This document shows, one piece after another, positions 47,634-58,811 of a stretch of DNA of 64,000 bases. Numbering within the stretch: position 1 is the first letter of the stretch; the number at the start of each line of letters is the position of its first letter. This DNA is from Ctenosaura bakeri. Its lineage: Eukaryota; Chordata; Lepidosauria; Squamata; Iguanidae. Below the pieces are notes generated by a model. The model made no database searches. It was given only the letters and a program-made list of their open reading frames with translations, and was not told the DNA's origin. Made by a program: the position numbers and the translations under genes. The stretch is taken from assembly GCA_948474755.1 (NCBI GenBank), contig CAOLHI010003145.1, positions 124,001 through 188,000 on the forward strand. Direction: 5' to 3'.

Positions 47634-48027
47634 TTCGGTTTCAGTTCCGTGTATACTGTTGTTTCCAACCAGTTTTTTTTTCAACATCTAGTTGGTTTTA
47701 AACTTGCTTTGCCCAATTGAAAAATGGAGACAGTTCCTGTGCGTTTGAGGGGATGGTGTAGAAGTAGGAAAAGCGATGAGTTTATAGGAAAATCCTTATT
47801 TTATTTTCTTATAGGTGATATTTATTAGAAAGGGTCAAGATCCTGTGTCTAGTTCCTCAAACTGTCTTGTCCAGAACCTGTAACTTTTCTCTGTATTCCC
47901 CAATCCAATGTATATTCAGAGTATACAATCTGCAGAGGTTGGGTTTCTGAGGGAATATACTGCCCTCCTCCTTGCTGCTAGGCCTCATCTCCACAGCAAC
48001 CAGCCTACTCAAGACAGACACAGTTGA

Positions 48028-48105
48028 CCGAGGCCCAAGGGCTTTCTGACTGAGAATTCTAACCCCCCTCCCCAAAACTGCAAACCCCAGGATTCCATAG
48101 AATCT
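48028..48105. mobile_element. Palindromic MITE, half copy
   Basis: Right-half fragment of the long-interior subfamily: 'ctgactgagaattctaa' then 'actgcaaaccccaggattcc', then decay. Confidence 0.6.
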
Positions 48106-48415
48106 TCACAGCCAACCAATCGTATGAGGTCTTTCCCTGACGCAGCCAATCATATGAGATCTTTGCCTGACCCAGACAGAGGAAATGTGACTTTTATATA
48201 TTAGACAACAGTAGTCAATCTTGAGATTTAGCCCTTGCGGTATAGAAGAATCCAATCTGTGTCTCCATTTGGCTTCTTAACAATGCAACATCCACATCAG
48301 AAAGTTTATTAGAGTGCACAACCCCTAATCCACAGAAAGAAAAGGAATTATAATGATGTTTGCCCATTTAAAATGTTCATATAATGGTGAATCGATAGCA
48401 GAATTTTTGGTCTTC

Positions 48416-48616
48416 GGGCCTTTCCGCACTGCACTCTTATAGTGCTATTATTCCACTTTCAACAGCCTATGAAATCCTGGGACTTGCAGTTTAAGGAGAG
48501 GCATTTAGAATTCTCAGCTAGAGAGCTCCTTGGCCTCAGTAAATTACAACCTCAGAATTCCATAGGACGTTGAAAGTGGAATAATAGCAGTATAACAATG
48601 TAGTGCGGAAAGGCCC
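48416..48616. mobile_element. Palindromic MITE, long-interior subfamily, copy 7
   Basis: 201 bp with ends 'gggcctttccgcac' and 'gtgcggaaaggccc'. The interior has 'gaattctcagctagagagctc', the complement of the block in copy 4. It is inserted in the Penelope-like element just after its GIY-YIG motif. Confidence 0.85.
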
Positions 48617-48674
48617 GTATTCTTGTGTTCAATCATTCCAACTTCTAAAGAACAGGAAGTCTGGCCCACATATA

Positions 48675-49486
48675 GTTTAGAACACATGTGTCAAACATAA
48701 GGTCCATGGGCTGAATCCGGCCCACCGGGCCATTTCGTGTGGCCCTTGCATCTCTCCTGCAGCTGTGGCACTTCCCCGGCCTGGTGAGCCTGATCCCCAC
48801 ATTGTGACCTGTGGCTGCCGGTATTCTGAAGAGGGGCCCAGCAGCCAGCACTCGCAATCTACTTCTACTTCTGACTGCTCCTCTGTCCAAGTCTCACCAT
48901 CAGAACGTTGCCGTGGGTTACCATGGCAACACTCCACATGGCTCGCAAGATTTGGACAGAGGAGCAGTCAGAAGTAGAAGTAGATAGCGACTGCTGGCTG
49001 CTGGGTCCCTCTTCAGAATACTGGCAGCCGGGGGCCCGCAATGTGGGGATCATGCTCACCAGGTACAGAGAGGGGCGAGGGGGCCAGAAAGAACCACAGA
49101 GGAGGGGGGAGCAGAAAGAGGCGCACTTTGGATATATAGTGACCAATTCTATGTCACTTTAGAGAGGTATAGGGACCATAATACAATTATGTGTTCTGCC
49201 TGTCTCAACAAAGTTAATGTATTAAACAGTGTTTGGTAATATTTATCTGATGATTAAAAAATTTTTTTGTTTTTGATAAATTGTACAATACAATTGAATA
49301 TCTGCTGCTCATTTCAGAGCTTGTAATAACTAAAACCAGTGATAATCCAATGCAGAAGCAATTATTTAATATGATAAAAGTCTAGACACATTAGTATAGT
49401 CTTACAGATACAACCGGCCCTTTGAATGCAACCGTAATACTGATGTGGTCCACGATGAATTTGAGTTTGATGCCCCTGGTTTAGAA
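48675..49486. mobile_element. hAT transposon with perfect 8-bp target duplication
   Basis: The element is 48683-49478 (796 bp), flanked by GTTTAGAA at 48675-48682 and 49479-49486. The ends 'cacatgtgtcaaac' and 'gtttgatgcccctg' are inverted and fit the hAT pattern, as does the 8-bp duplication. No transposase is encoded. A 110-bp internal inverted repeat (48781-48890 with 48953-49062) dominates the left half. Removing the element and one duplication restores the host Penelope-like sequence across the break. Confidence 0.9.
48781..49062. repeat. 110-bp inverted repeat inside the hAT element
   Basis: Left arm from 'ctggtgagcctgatcccca', right arm ending 'tggggatcatgctcaccag', with a spacer of about 62 bases that itself contains 'gttgcc...ggcaac'. 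Arm identity is high by eye, with a few substitutions and small indels. Confidence 0.85.
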
Positions 49487-49742
49487 CATGGACAAATATG
49501 ATATGTGTGGTTTGACAGGTAGAAGAAGATCTTAATTTGAATTGTTATGTGAACTGGGGGCTTTGAAAATCTTAGTTTTCAAACTTTGTTTACAAACACT
49601 ACAGTTACCATATTTAAAGGGACCAGCTAGTGAAGGGTGAAGTTTGATAGGTTTGTGGATGTCAGTATGCACCAGGCAATCTTTTAAGTTCATGCTTCGT
49701 GAGTATCTTGTAATGGGTGGACGCCCACAACCTCTTGTGGTA

Positions 49743-50874
49743 TTGAATCATAGAATCACAGGCCTTTTCTGCACTTTGATTTAGCGATGGGGCAGAGCAT
49801 CCTCCGGCAAGGATGTTTGCACTCAGGGGCGGACTGGGTCCGGACTACTTTATGTATGTCTGAACTTCAGCCCATTCCAGAATGACCAGAACTGGTGGTT
49901 CACCGTGCTATTGAAAGACCACTTAAAAGAGGTCTTTCAATAGCACAGTGCGCCCCACTCCGTAACTGCACTAATGTGTAAATTTGCAGGCTCGCACCAG
50001 CGCGAGCCTGCAAATCTTCCAGGGGCGGACTTCTGGCTGGCGAGCTTCTTCGGTTGGTGGAGAGCCTCCACCAACCGGAAGCGCCATTTTCGTCCCCGGA
50101 GCAGTGTGTAGCACGGCCATGCACTGCTCCGGATCAGCCTGGGTCAGCGGAGGGAGCACGCCAGCCCGGTAAGTATCAGAATGCCCCGTTTTCCCCCCAA
50201 AGTGCGAAAAAGCCCATAGAAATGTAGAGTTGGAAAGAGACCACAAGGGCCATCCAGTTCAACCCCCTGCCATGCAGGAACACACTCAAAGCACTCCCGA
50301 CAGATGGCCATCAAGCCTCTGCTTAAAAACCTCCAAAGGAGACTCCACTACACTCCAAGGCAGCACATTCCACTGCCGGACAGCCCTGACTGTCAGGAAG
50401 TTCTTCCTGAGGTTCAGGTGGAATCTCCTTTCCTGCAGCTTGAATCCATTGCTCCTGGTCCTGATCTCTGGAGCAGCAGAAAACAAGTCCTTTCCCTCCT
50501 CTACATGGCATCCCTTCAAATATTTAAGCATGGCTATCATGTCCCCTCTTAACCTTCTCTTCTGCAGACTAAACATGCCCAGCTCTCTAAGTCTATCCTC
50601 ATAGGGCATGGCTTCCAGGCTTCTCACCATTTTGGTCGCCCTCCTCTGGACTTGCTCCAGCTTGACCATGTCCTTCTTGAATTGGGGTGCCCAGAACTGG
50701 ACACAGTATTCAAGATGAGGTCTGACCCAAGCAGTACCTCCCTCGATCTAGATACCATACTCCTATTGATGCAGCCGAGAATTGCATTGGCTTTCTAGGC
50801 TGCCGCATCACACTGCTGACTCATGTTCAGCATGTGGTCTATTAAGACCCCTAGATCCCTTTCACACATACTGC
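49743..50874 (-). mobile_element. CR1 LINE 3' fragment, interrupted by a MITE
   Basis: 50216-50874 on the minus strand encodes the CR1 C-terminal region ([20 protein letters not shown], then [18 protein letters not shown]), mostly open. Its 3' end continues at 49743-49760 as the 'attctatg' repeat terminus ('gaatcatagaatca' on the plus strand). The gap is a 454-bp MITE. It is inserted in the Penelope-like element. Confidence 0.85.
49761..50214. mobile_element. Hairpin-rich MITE nested in CR1
   Basis: The termini 'ggccttttctgcactttg' and 'caaagtgcgaaaaagcc' are inverted with a few mismatches. Four further inverted repeats follow in series: 49905-49920 with 49931-49946 (16-base arms), 49982-49995 with 50002-50015 (14-base arms), 50051-50061 with 50067-50077 (11-base arms), and 50096-50106 with 50122-50132 (11-base arms). 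All four appear perfect. It is not homologous in its interior to the palindromic MITEs, though the ends are similar. No coding capacity. Confidence 0.8.
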
Positions 50875-51378
50875 TATCCAGCCACTTGTCTATTGGGGAT
50901 ATGCCAATATTTTCTGATAATTCTTTTAATGTGATGTGTAAATGGATAGAATCTCATAGTCCAATATATCCAAGAATTTGTGTTATGCCTTCCCTTTTTG
51001 TTGAATAGAGTCTTGCTGTCAACTAGCGTGGCACGATGTAGGGCTTCTGATAATATTCTATGAGGATAGCCTCTTTTAGAAAGACTGTTAACCAGGGTCA
51101 TGGATTCCTTTTGAAAATCAATGGGACAAGTGGAATTACGTTTAATTCTGAGGAGCTGTGAGTATGGTAAATTACTTTTTTAAAGCATGAAAATGACAAC
51201 TGTTCTAAGAAACAAATGAATTGCAATCTGTCGGTTTTTTTATAATTTATAACAGTTACCTGGTTGTGCACCAAGCAACATCTGCTAAAATTCTTCCCTG
51301 TATGCAATCATTAAAGCTACTGGCTAAGTCTTTGGTTTTCAGTGTGCCAACCCTGAGGTAACTATCATCCTGACATAA

Positions 51379-51555
51379 GCCATTTCCGCACTAGACTGTT
51401 ATAGCGCTATGATTCCACTTTCAACATCCTATGGAATCCTGGGGTTTGCAGTTTCGGGAGGGGCCAGCTGGCCCCTCCCGAAACTGCAAACCCCAGGATT
51501 CCATTGGATGTTGAAAGTGGAATCATAGCACTATAACAATCTAGTGTGGAAATGG
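51379..51555. mobile_element. Palindromic MITE, copy 8
   Basis: A near-perfect palindrome with 'gccatttccgcactagactg' at the left and a slightly decayed right end 'tctagtgtggaaatgg'; centre 'ggggccagctggcccc'. Confidence 0.9.
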
Positions 51556-52106
51556 TCATAGTCCAGCAATAGGCTTTTGTTCTCTCCTCCGTTCTCCTTC
51601 ATCTCCACCAGCCAAAGTCATACTCTTGAAATTGGGCATACTCTTGAAATTAAACAGTAATTTCAGGATACATTTAAGTACCAAACTCAGAATCTGAGGA
51701 CCAAAACTGGATGGAAATCACAGTGAGACCACACAAAATGCACTCTTGGTTGGCCAAAGCTTTGTTGATTTATAATTAAGGACAGAGGATTAGAGTCATT
51801 TTACTATTCTTGCTGTTTTTCTAGTGCACATCACTTGAAAAACCTACCAGCAGACCCGGATCTACCTTTTGAGCACTCTTGCTGTAGTCAAAGAATGTTT
51901 ATGCTATAATAAGCATGCTCATTCCTAAGGTACCATATATAATAGACTCTTTGTTGTTTTCTATTGGCTAACAATAACTTCTTTTGTGAATGGCTCTAGC
52001 GTATAGTTGCAAGAGATTCTTGGAATGTGGGCAGAGCAGCTGGAATAACTAGGCAACTATAAGGTGGTACAGAGCCACTTCTGTTTTTCCCATGCCTATG
52101 GCTTCT

Positions 52107-52435
52107 CATACCTGCCAACATTTCCCAGGTGAAACCTGGGAAGCATGAGGCCAAGCAGCATCAGAGTGTGGTCAAGATGGCAAAAGTTATAAATGAAGAA
52201 CAAAGAAAATAGGAGAGGTTGCGATAGTATGTTTTTGCGTGAGCTTGATGTGAAGGGCAGGAAAGCAAATTGCTTCAGCATTTTGAACTCAGTTTGCAGC
52301 AACTGAAGCTGAGGACAGAGGACAAGGTGGAAGGACAAGAGGGAAACTGGGACATTTTAAAAACAGCTGGAAAAGTGGGATGGCAAAGGATGAATTGGGA
52401 TTGTTCCTGTCAAATCAGGACAGATGGAAGGTATG
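52107..52435 (+). mobile_element. Non-autonomous TIR element (CATACC family), copy 4
   Basis: Left end 'catacctgccaacatttccc', right end 'ggacagatggaaggtatg'. The interior is colinear with the 4750 copy. Confidence 0.75.
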
Positions 52436-52623
52436 ATTTCTTTCTCCCCTATTATATTGACCCTCTGAATTTAGTCATGATATATTTTGCTCCCCTTCAG
52501 CCTCCTATACAAAACTTCTTTCCATGTTAGCCCTTTGTGCAACAATTCTGTATTCTTTAAAAACATCAGTCTCCTGAAAATGTAGGGAAGGAAATTATGT
52601 AAGCAAATTGTTGCGTGATTTCA

Positions 52624-52832
52624 CGTAGTTTTCGACTTATGATGAACCTATCACCGATGAACCTATCTTGGCAAGATTTGTTCAGAGGGGGTTGGTGTTT
52701 GCCTTCCTCCAAGGCTGAGAGAGTGTGACTTGCCCAGAATCACTCAGTGGGCTTCTGTGGCTGAGCGGTGATTGGAACCCTGCCCTCCAGAATAATAATC
52801 TATCACTCAAACTGCTACATTATGCTGGCTGT
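52624..52832 (-). repeat. tRNA-derived SINE
   Basis: Antisense, from 'gtagttttcgacttatgatg' with a small internal duplication ('gatgaacctatca.c') to 'aaactgctacattatgctgg'. Confidence 0.75.
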
Positions 52833-53384
52833 TTTAAGAAAAACACATCCCAAAATAACCAGCAGACCCTAATGGCACATTTTCACATTTTTATGAAATG
52901 AAATGAAGCCTACAACCTAGCACTTCCAAGAAAAGAACACTGTATTTTTCTCCTTCACAGATTTTGCATATGTGTGGAAAGAAAGAAGCAAGAATGAGAA
53001 AACACAGGAGGGTTATAGGGATGTCTGGAACTCCTAGAAAACTGTAAATGAGTCAAGGCACTTGGGCAAAAAAAAAATCTCATTCAGAAGTACTTGAAAG
53101 GACAAGATGAGAATAATTTTGCTGCTCACTGGATATCAGATTTAATACCAGAGCTTGCCCAAGACATTTTGCTGCCCAAGGTGAAAAATTAGATGGGTCT
53201 CCTCCCATTCCATCAGCATTAGCTGATTATATAGGAAGTTGAATCTCTCTTTAAGACCAAGGGACAGCATCTTCCACTGTACCTGATGGCAGTACAACAC
53301 CTTAGTGGGGGGAAGCAACCTGTCTTCCCTCATCTTCCAAACTCCAACTTTGAGCCATGGTTGTTCCCTCCCAACACCACATTG

Positions 53385-53760
53385 CATACCCTCAAACTGT
53401 TCCAGTTTGGCACGGTCAATCCCAATTAATCTTCTGTCTTCCCACTTTTTCAGCTGCTTTTAAAAAATCCTAGTTTTTCTTTCCTTCTCCTACTATCCCA
53501 ACTTACTTCAGCTCTTGCAAACTGAATTTGAAGTGCAAAAGTAGTTTGCATTCTACTAACTCAGGTAGAGGGAGAGGAGTGGTGAAAGGAAGGCAACTCT
53601 TGTTGTTCCCAGGAGGCTCAGGAAAAAAACAACAATCTGGTGCAGCTTCTCCTAGCTTGTGTGTTCTTCCTCCTTAGTAACTTTAGCCATCTTGATCTCA
53701 CTCTGATGTTTCTTAGCCACATATGACCTAGTTTTCAACTGTGAAATGTTGGAGGTTATG
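53385..53760 (-). mobile_element. Non-autonomous TIR element (CATACC family), copy 5
   Basis: Reversed copy from 'cataccctcaaactgttcca' to 'gaaatgttggaggttatg', with both ends present. A further partial copy is at 54005-54087. Confidence 0.75.
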
Positions 53761-54004
53761 TTTTTATTGTCTCACCAGAAGAAAGTTAGAAGGGGGCGTG
53801 GACGAGTGTCCCATGGCAAGAACAGAACAAGGCATTCCACCATGGCCCATCCCTCCACTTTCCAAGAGCAAGTCAATAGTTATTTTTGGAGGAGATAGCT
53901 GTCTCTGAAGGTTGGCGTTTGGAAAATGAGGGAGAATAGGTAGACTTGCTCTGCCTGGATACAGCTTTTATGGTACCTTGTCCTGCTTGGAGATCTGTTA
54001 AGCA

Positions 54005-54087
54005 TTAAAGTTACAACTTTTGCTGTCTTAGCTACCTCTGATGTGGCTTGGCCAAACGTGTCCTGATTTTCATCTAGGAAATATTGG
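54005..54087 (-). mobile_element. CATACC-family fragment
   Basis: Only the 5' part of the family, reversed: 'acaacttttgctgtcttagc' to 'ggaaatattggatgg'. Confidence 0.55.
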
Positions 54088-54387
54088 ATGGAATGAAACA
54101 GATTCTGAAGATGTAATTGAAAGGAACCAAGACAGTGTGTGGATTCATAAAAGACCATTTATTTATTTCAGAATACAAAGTCAGATGGGTTAAAGTCATT
54201 AAACACTTGCTGTATGGTGGGACCAGAGATGTACAAAAAGCCCAGCATGTTGCTAGATTAATATTGCCAACCTGATAGGTGGGCTAGTCTTTACTTTATC
54301 AGCTTGGCCAGACTGCCCGTAGAGATCACCATAGAGATTTATATCTGCCTGACACTCATTCACACACAGAAACATTTCCCCCCACCC

Positions 54388-54420
54388 CATGTACACACAC
54401 ACACACACGCACACACATAC
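54388..54420. repeat. (CA)n microsatellite
   Basis: About sixteen CA units with two interruptions. Confidence 0.9.
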
Positions 54421-55216
54421 ATAAGGAAGAAGGTACATAAAGATGTTAGAGAGCAAATTATGTGTTTTGAAAAATCAATGTATGCATCTGACTCCTATTT
54501 ACAATCAAGCAAAAATTGTTCATTTCGGAGACCCTGACAAATAAATAAAGAGTGACCTGAATGCATAACTTTCTTTTACTCATCTTTGTCAACAGAGAAA
54601 AACACACATACACACAGAATGTGCATAATACTTGGAATGCAATAAAGCCCACAAATTCAAAAGGTAAGAACTTAACATGGGAATTTATTTAAAATATGCA
54701 GTCTTACTGAACCAGTTCAAGTGTGGAAGGCAAAATGCATCAGATATGAGACTACATTTTAAAATCATTCCTCACATTGAGAGAAAAAAATCTCCTAGTA
54801 GGCAGAAAAATCTCTTCCTTTTCATACTGCTTTTCTATATGCTATGTTACACAGGGGTGTATCTGAATATTTTACACCCCTGTCTGCAAGTTGAACTGAT
54901 ATATTTCTATGAAGAGTATGCCATGTGCTTTTTCTTAATCTTAAAATATTAGAGTACCTAGAGATGTCCATTCAAAAGAAGATCCCATTGAGTTCAGTGG
55001 GACTTGATCCCAGAAAGGCAGATAAAAGATACAAACATCTCTGTATCATTGCAGTTGTTCTCATTCTCAAGAGGAAGAAATGTATAATAACATGCAATAT
55101 TTATTTTTTCTGTAGGGAAATATTTTTGTATTTCTGTGTTGAGGGATTTGATCTTCAGAAGTAAATTTTGTGACTGAAGTTCACATTTTGGTATCAAAAT
55201 GTAGGCAGTGACGTTG

Positions 55217-55338
55217 TTTTTATTGTGTGCTTTCAGGTAGTTTCTGACTTACTGGGACCCTATGGTGAACCTGTCATGGGGTTTTCTGGGGCTGAGAGTA
55301 TGTGATGTGACCAAGGTGGGTTTCCATGGCTGCAGTGA
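55217..55338 (-). repeat. tRNA-derived SINE, partial
   Basis: Antisense 3' half: 'gtgctttcaggtagtttctg' to 'ggtgggtttccatggctgc', with an internal deletion. Confidence 0.7.
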
Positions 55339-55924
55339 CATAGAAAAGCTGAACTCTTACTTTGAACTCTACTCTACTTTGAGAGCTGAGATGGTCCTTG
55401 AAACACTGCAGTATCCAAGTTTGGTGATAGAGCAATCTGTTGCATGCACACAAAGTCCCATGTTTGTTCCATAGTCTTTCCAAATTAAAATCTCCAACAA
55501 CAGGGCTACATAAAACTATTCTTTGAGAACTTGGAATGTGGCTGCTAGTCAGAGAAGACACAGAACTGTGCTAGATGGATCTCACTCACACTAATGCATG
55601 TTTTTCTAAAATCCATATGCATATCTAAAACATAAGTTGTAAAAAGCGAGAGAGAAATGCCACTTGCCACTGCCCACAAAATCATTTTAGATCAAAATTG
55701 TATTAAATAACCCAATCCAAAATGTTTCCTGACACACAGAGACTTCTTTCACAAGGAAGGAGTTTGGAAACAGTAGTGCACAGTCCTCTGTGTTGGCCTG
55801 TGTGCCCACAGCGTTACTGTAAGTTTCTTAACAACATTGTCCTGGCATCATTCTTGGTGATGCTGCTTGAGTTCAGCCATTGGTACCACATGATCTGGGC
55901 ACTTATTGCAGCAATTGCAGGAAC

Positions 55925-56010
55925 AGTGGTGCAGGACTGTAACTCCCATAGCGTCCCACTGTTGGCTATGCTGGCTAGGGCTGATGGGAGTTTTAGTCCA
56001 ACAGCACACA
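55925..56010. repeat. Self-complementary 'ggactgtaactcccatag' repeat
   Basis: 'gtgcaggactgtaactccca' pairs with 'tgggagttttagtccaacagcac' around 'ttggctatgctggc'. One of the clearest members. Confidence 0.6.
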
Positions 56011-56107
56011 TTCCTTCTCCCTCATTTGTTGCATGCTTCATGAAGGCTGCAGTCTGAACTGCATGTAACAAGAGTAGCTTCCTTTGAGCTCAACAAAACT
56101 GACTTAT

Positions 56108-56280
56108 GGAGAAAACATAGATCAGGAGGGGGCAAAGTATGGTCTATGAACTGCATGTGGTTCCCAGAACTGGTTTTGTGTTCCTTCCAGGGGTTAAAAA
56201 GTTTTTGATTTTTTTTAAATAAATATTTTTGCCATCAGATACCCCTATTTGGAGTGTACGGTCTATTTTAGGCCCAGGAG
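56108..56280 (+). mobile_element. hAT-like fragment
   Basis: Starts 'agggggcaaagtatggtcta' and continues with 'aactgcatgtggttccca', the pattern of a hAT left end. No right end seen. Confidence 0.35.
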
Positions 56281-56289
56281 AGGCCTTTT

Positions 56290-58800
56290 ACTAAAACTGG
56301 CAATGACTTCTGTCACTTCCTGTTGTTAAAAAGAGACTTTAGACTTAGTTATTAGATTTGAGCCCTTCTACTTGCTCTCTACTTCAAATATAGAGCATCA
56401 AAAATACCTTTAGAATAAATAGATCCTACCATAATTTTGTCCGAAATATTAGAGGTTAATGTTGTTAGGAGATGGAGATCTGAAGGAAGGAGTTAGCCTA
56501 GTTACAAGGCATAAAGTAAGTTGGTTTGTTTTGAGTGCATCTCTAGCTATTGCCTGTAGTGCTACCAATGGGGAGTCAGAGCGATTCAGTTGCTCTTGGC
56601 AAACACTGGTTTGCCCTGATGGAAATCCATCTCACTGGATGGGAGGGCAAGAGAAAACTCCTCCTGAGGTGTGTTTGATGTGTTCCAGCTTAGAGACAGT
56701 GTATTCTTTTTTTGTGATTTGCAAATTGCACCATCAGCAACACAGAATATTTTTCCATACAGTACATACACAGGAGGCACGTGCGCTCAAGATGGGATGG
56801 GAAAGAGCCTCCATTTTAGAGACCATAACAAAGCAGAAACCTGATGTTATAAATATTTCTCTGTGGATTCTTGTAGCAAGAGGGAAGGGTATCTATCTGT
56901 CCCCTTCCCAACATGGAAAAAAAGTTGCCTAAAACTTCACAACCCTACTATAATTGGTAGGGAAGCTGTTACCTTGCAGATGTTATTGGACTCAAGTGCC
57001 TATCATCCCTGAACATGGTCGCTTCTGCTTGGACCAGAGGGCACTAGAATCCAAGCACATATATACTTCTCCACCTTCTTCATCCCTGTTCCAGACATAC
57101 CTTCCTCATGGCAGGCTATTGTTAAAGCATTAAAGCACGGGGCAGTGAAGAAGGTTGGCAACTTTATTATGTGGTAGCTTTTGTATACCCAAGACCAGGA
57201 GTGATCTCTCCCAGCAACATCTCATTTTCGTCCCATTCCTCAACCTGACTGCCTCAGCCTGGGATGTTCCCCACTCATTAGATCCCTCCTTAGATATTCC
57301 CTGTTCTGGAATACATCTGGGGTAAGCAAGACACGAGGCCAGTCATTAAATCTGAATTTCCATAAAAACAAGGATTTCACTGGGATTAACCCTACTTATT
57401 TCTGCATGGGATAGGACTGAACTGACACATTTGGCTTTCAAGTGCTATGTTCATCCTTTGAAATTAATTAATCACCTCATCATGAAACTAGCTGGCAAAT
57501 CATGAGTTGTCATTCCAAAAAAAAGAAGAGGAAATAATATTCCTTTTTTCCTTCTGATGTATAAGAAACTCTCCTTCTAATACCACAACACAGTGCTTTT
57601 GTTAGGGTGAACCAAAAAGTAACGAAGTCACAGGCAAGTTTTAGAGTTCTTCAGAATGGTTCACCAGCTGATGCAGAGCTCTGGAGTGCTCAAATTTTTT
57701 CTTGTGAATTTGTTATGTTTTGATTGGTCCTAACAAAGTCACCATTTAATGAAGTTTGACTTATAAATTATAAAGGAATGTCATAGATACCTACAATTTT
57801 TGCCTCTTCATCCACAAGGAAATTTACTAATGGTGAGGGTTGTTAACATAGGTCTGTTTCACACTAAACAGTCGTATAGTTCCAGGAGGTCAGGATATCA
57901 AACTGGAATTGTTGATTGGTTGAAACTCCATCCGGGCGGAGAGGGGAGAAGGCTTCTTGGTGTTAACACCCTCAAGATTAGTGTCCTGTTTTACTAAGGC
58001 TAAAGACACCATAGGAAAAGGAGGCTCTTTGCTCCATGAATCTACCTTCTGAATAGGGCATGCTTCAGTGCCACAAGGGCAAACGGCAAGTAGGAGGCAG
58101 CAGAACCGGGCAGATACTGTTAGTACCACATCCACTTGCATGTCCCTTCAGAGCAGCCTAAGACACTTTTGCAAGTGACACTTGGGATGCTGGGAATATG
58201 TCTCTTGCCAAAAATATTTGGTGCAGATTAGAAAGTGAAAGAGCCCCTTTTCCAAAATGGAATGTACATTCTAAGACAATGTTAAATTGGTAATCCACTT
58301 TACAGAAGTAGGAAATATCAAAACCAGATTAAGCATCATAGGTCAGAGCAGCTTAAGGGTACATAACTGTGCTCAAAAACTTATCTCTACCTCATCTGTG
58401 TTTCTAAAGTCACATGTTGTTGGAGAAATCTAGGCTGCAGAGGAACTGTTGCTCTGTATGTGGGTAAAATAAGTAACATTCCACCTCTAAGCACCTTCCT
58501 GCTTTTTTCTTTCTTTCTTTTTTTTAATTAAGGACATTGATCACTTGGCTAGAATTAATTTCTGAGAGCTTAGTTCCTTCTAAAAGCTAGATCTGGAGGA
58601 TGGAACAGACAATTCAGATCCACTGTTTGTGTTAATCAGCATCGGTGGTTCCTGACGTGGGGGGTTCTGAGAATTGTAGTCTGAAAAAGTTAACTTGTCC
58701 AAGCTCTGATAAGATTCATAAGTGCAAATGGGGATCTAATTCATTCACACGTGCACACACAAAGGTGATCCCTTTATGGAACTTCCTAAGAGCATACCTA
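56290..58800. other. Intergenic stretch upstream of HAUS5, downstream of MAG
   Basis: No gene recognised. A 157-codon plus-strand open frame (56459-56932) has no recognised motif. A possible DNA element lies at about 57600-57745, bounded by 'gttagggtgaacca' and 'tggtcctaac'. Confidence 0.4.
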
Positions 58801-58811
58801 AGACCACTCAG

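Larger units (their letters stand above)
48180..51375 (-). mobile_element. Penelope-like retroelement, broken by nested insertions
   Basis: Pieces on the minus strand, in order: 51330-50875 (RT C-terminal part and linker; LRIKRNSTCPIDFQ, LSKRGYPHRI, HHIKRIIRKYWHI), 49742-49487 (PPITRYSRSMNLKDCLVHTD, then the Cys pair in GNCSVCKQ), 48682-48617 (the GIY-YIG endonuclease motif as KLYVGQT) and 48415 to about 48180. This order of RT, the SMNLKD block, Cys pair and GIY-YIG is specific to Penelope-like elements. Insertions separate the pieces: CR1 plus MITE (49743-50874), hAT (48683-49478) and palindromic MITE (48416-48616). Frameshifts and stops are present, so it is a relic. The upstream limit near 51375 is set by another MITE. 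Confidence 0.8.

Noticed and set aside
50286..50669. 128-codon minus-strand frame as a host gene
   Set aside because: Its sequence is the C-terminal part of a CR1 polymerase.
56459..56932. 157-codon plus-strand open frame
   Set aside because: No domain or signal recognised and no splice or promoter context. Cys and Ser placement looks random.
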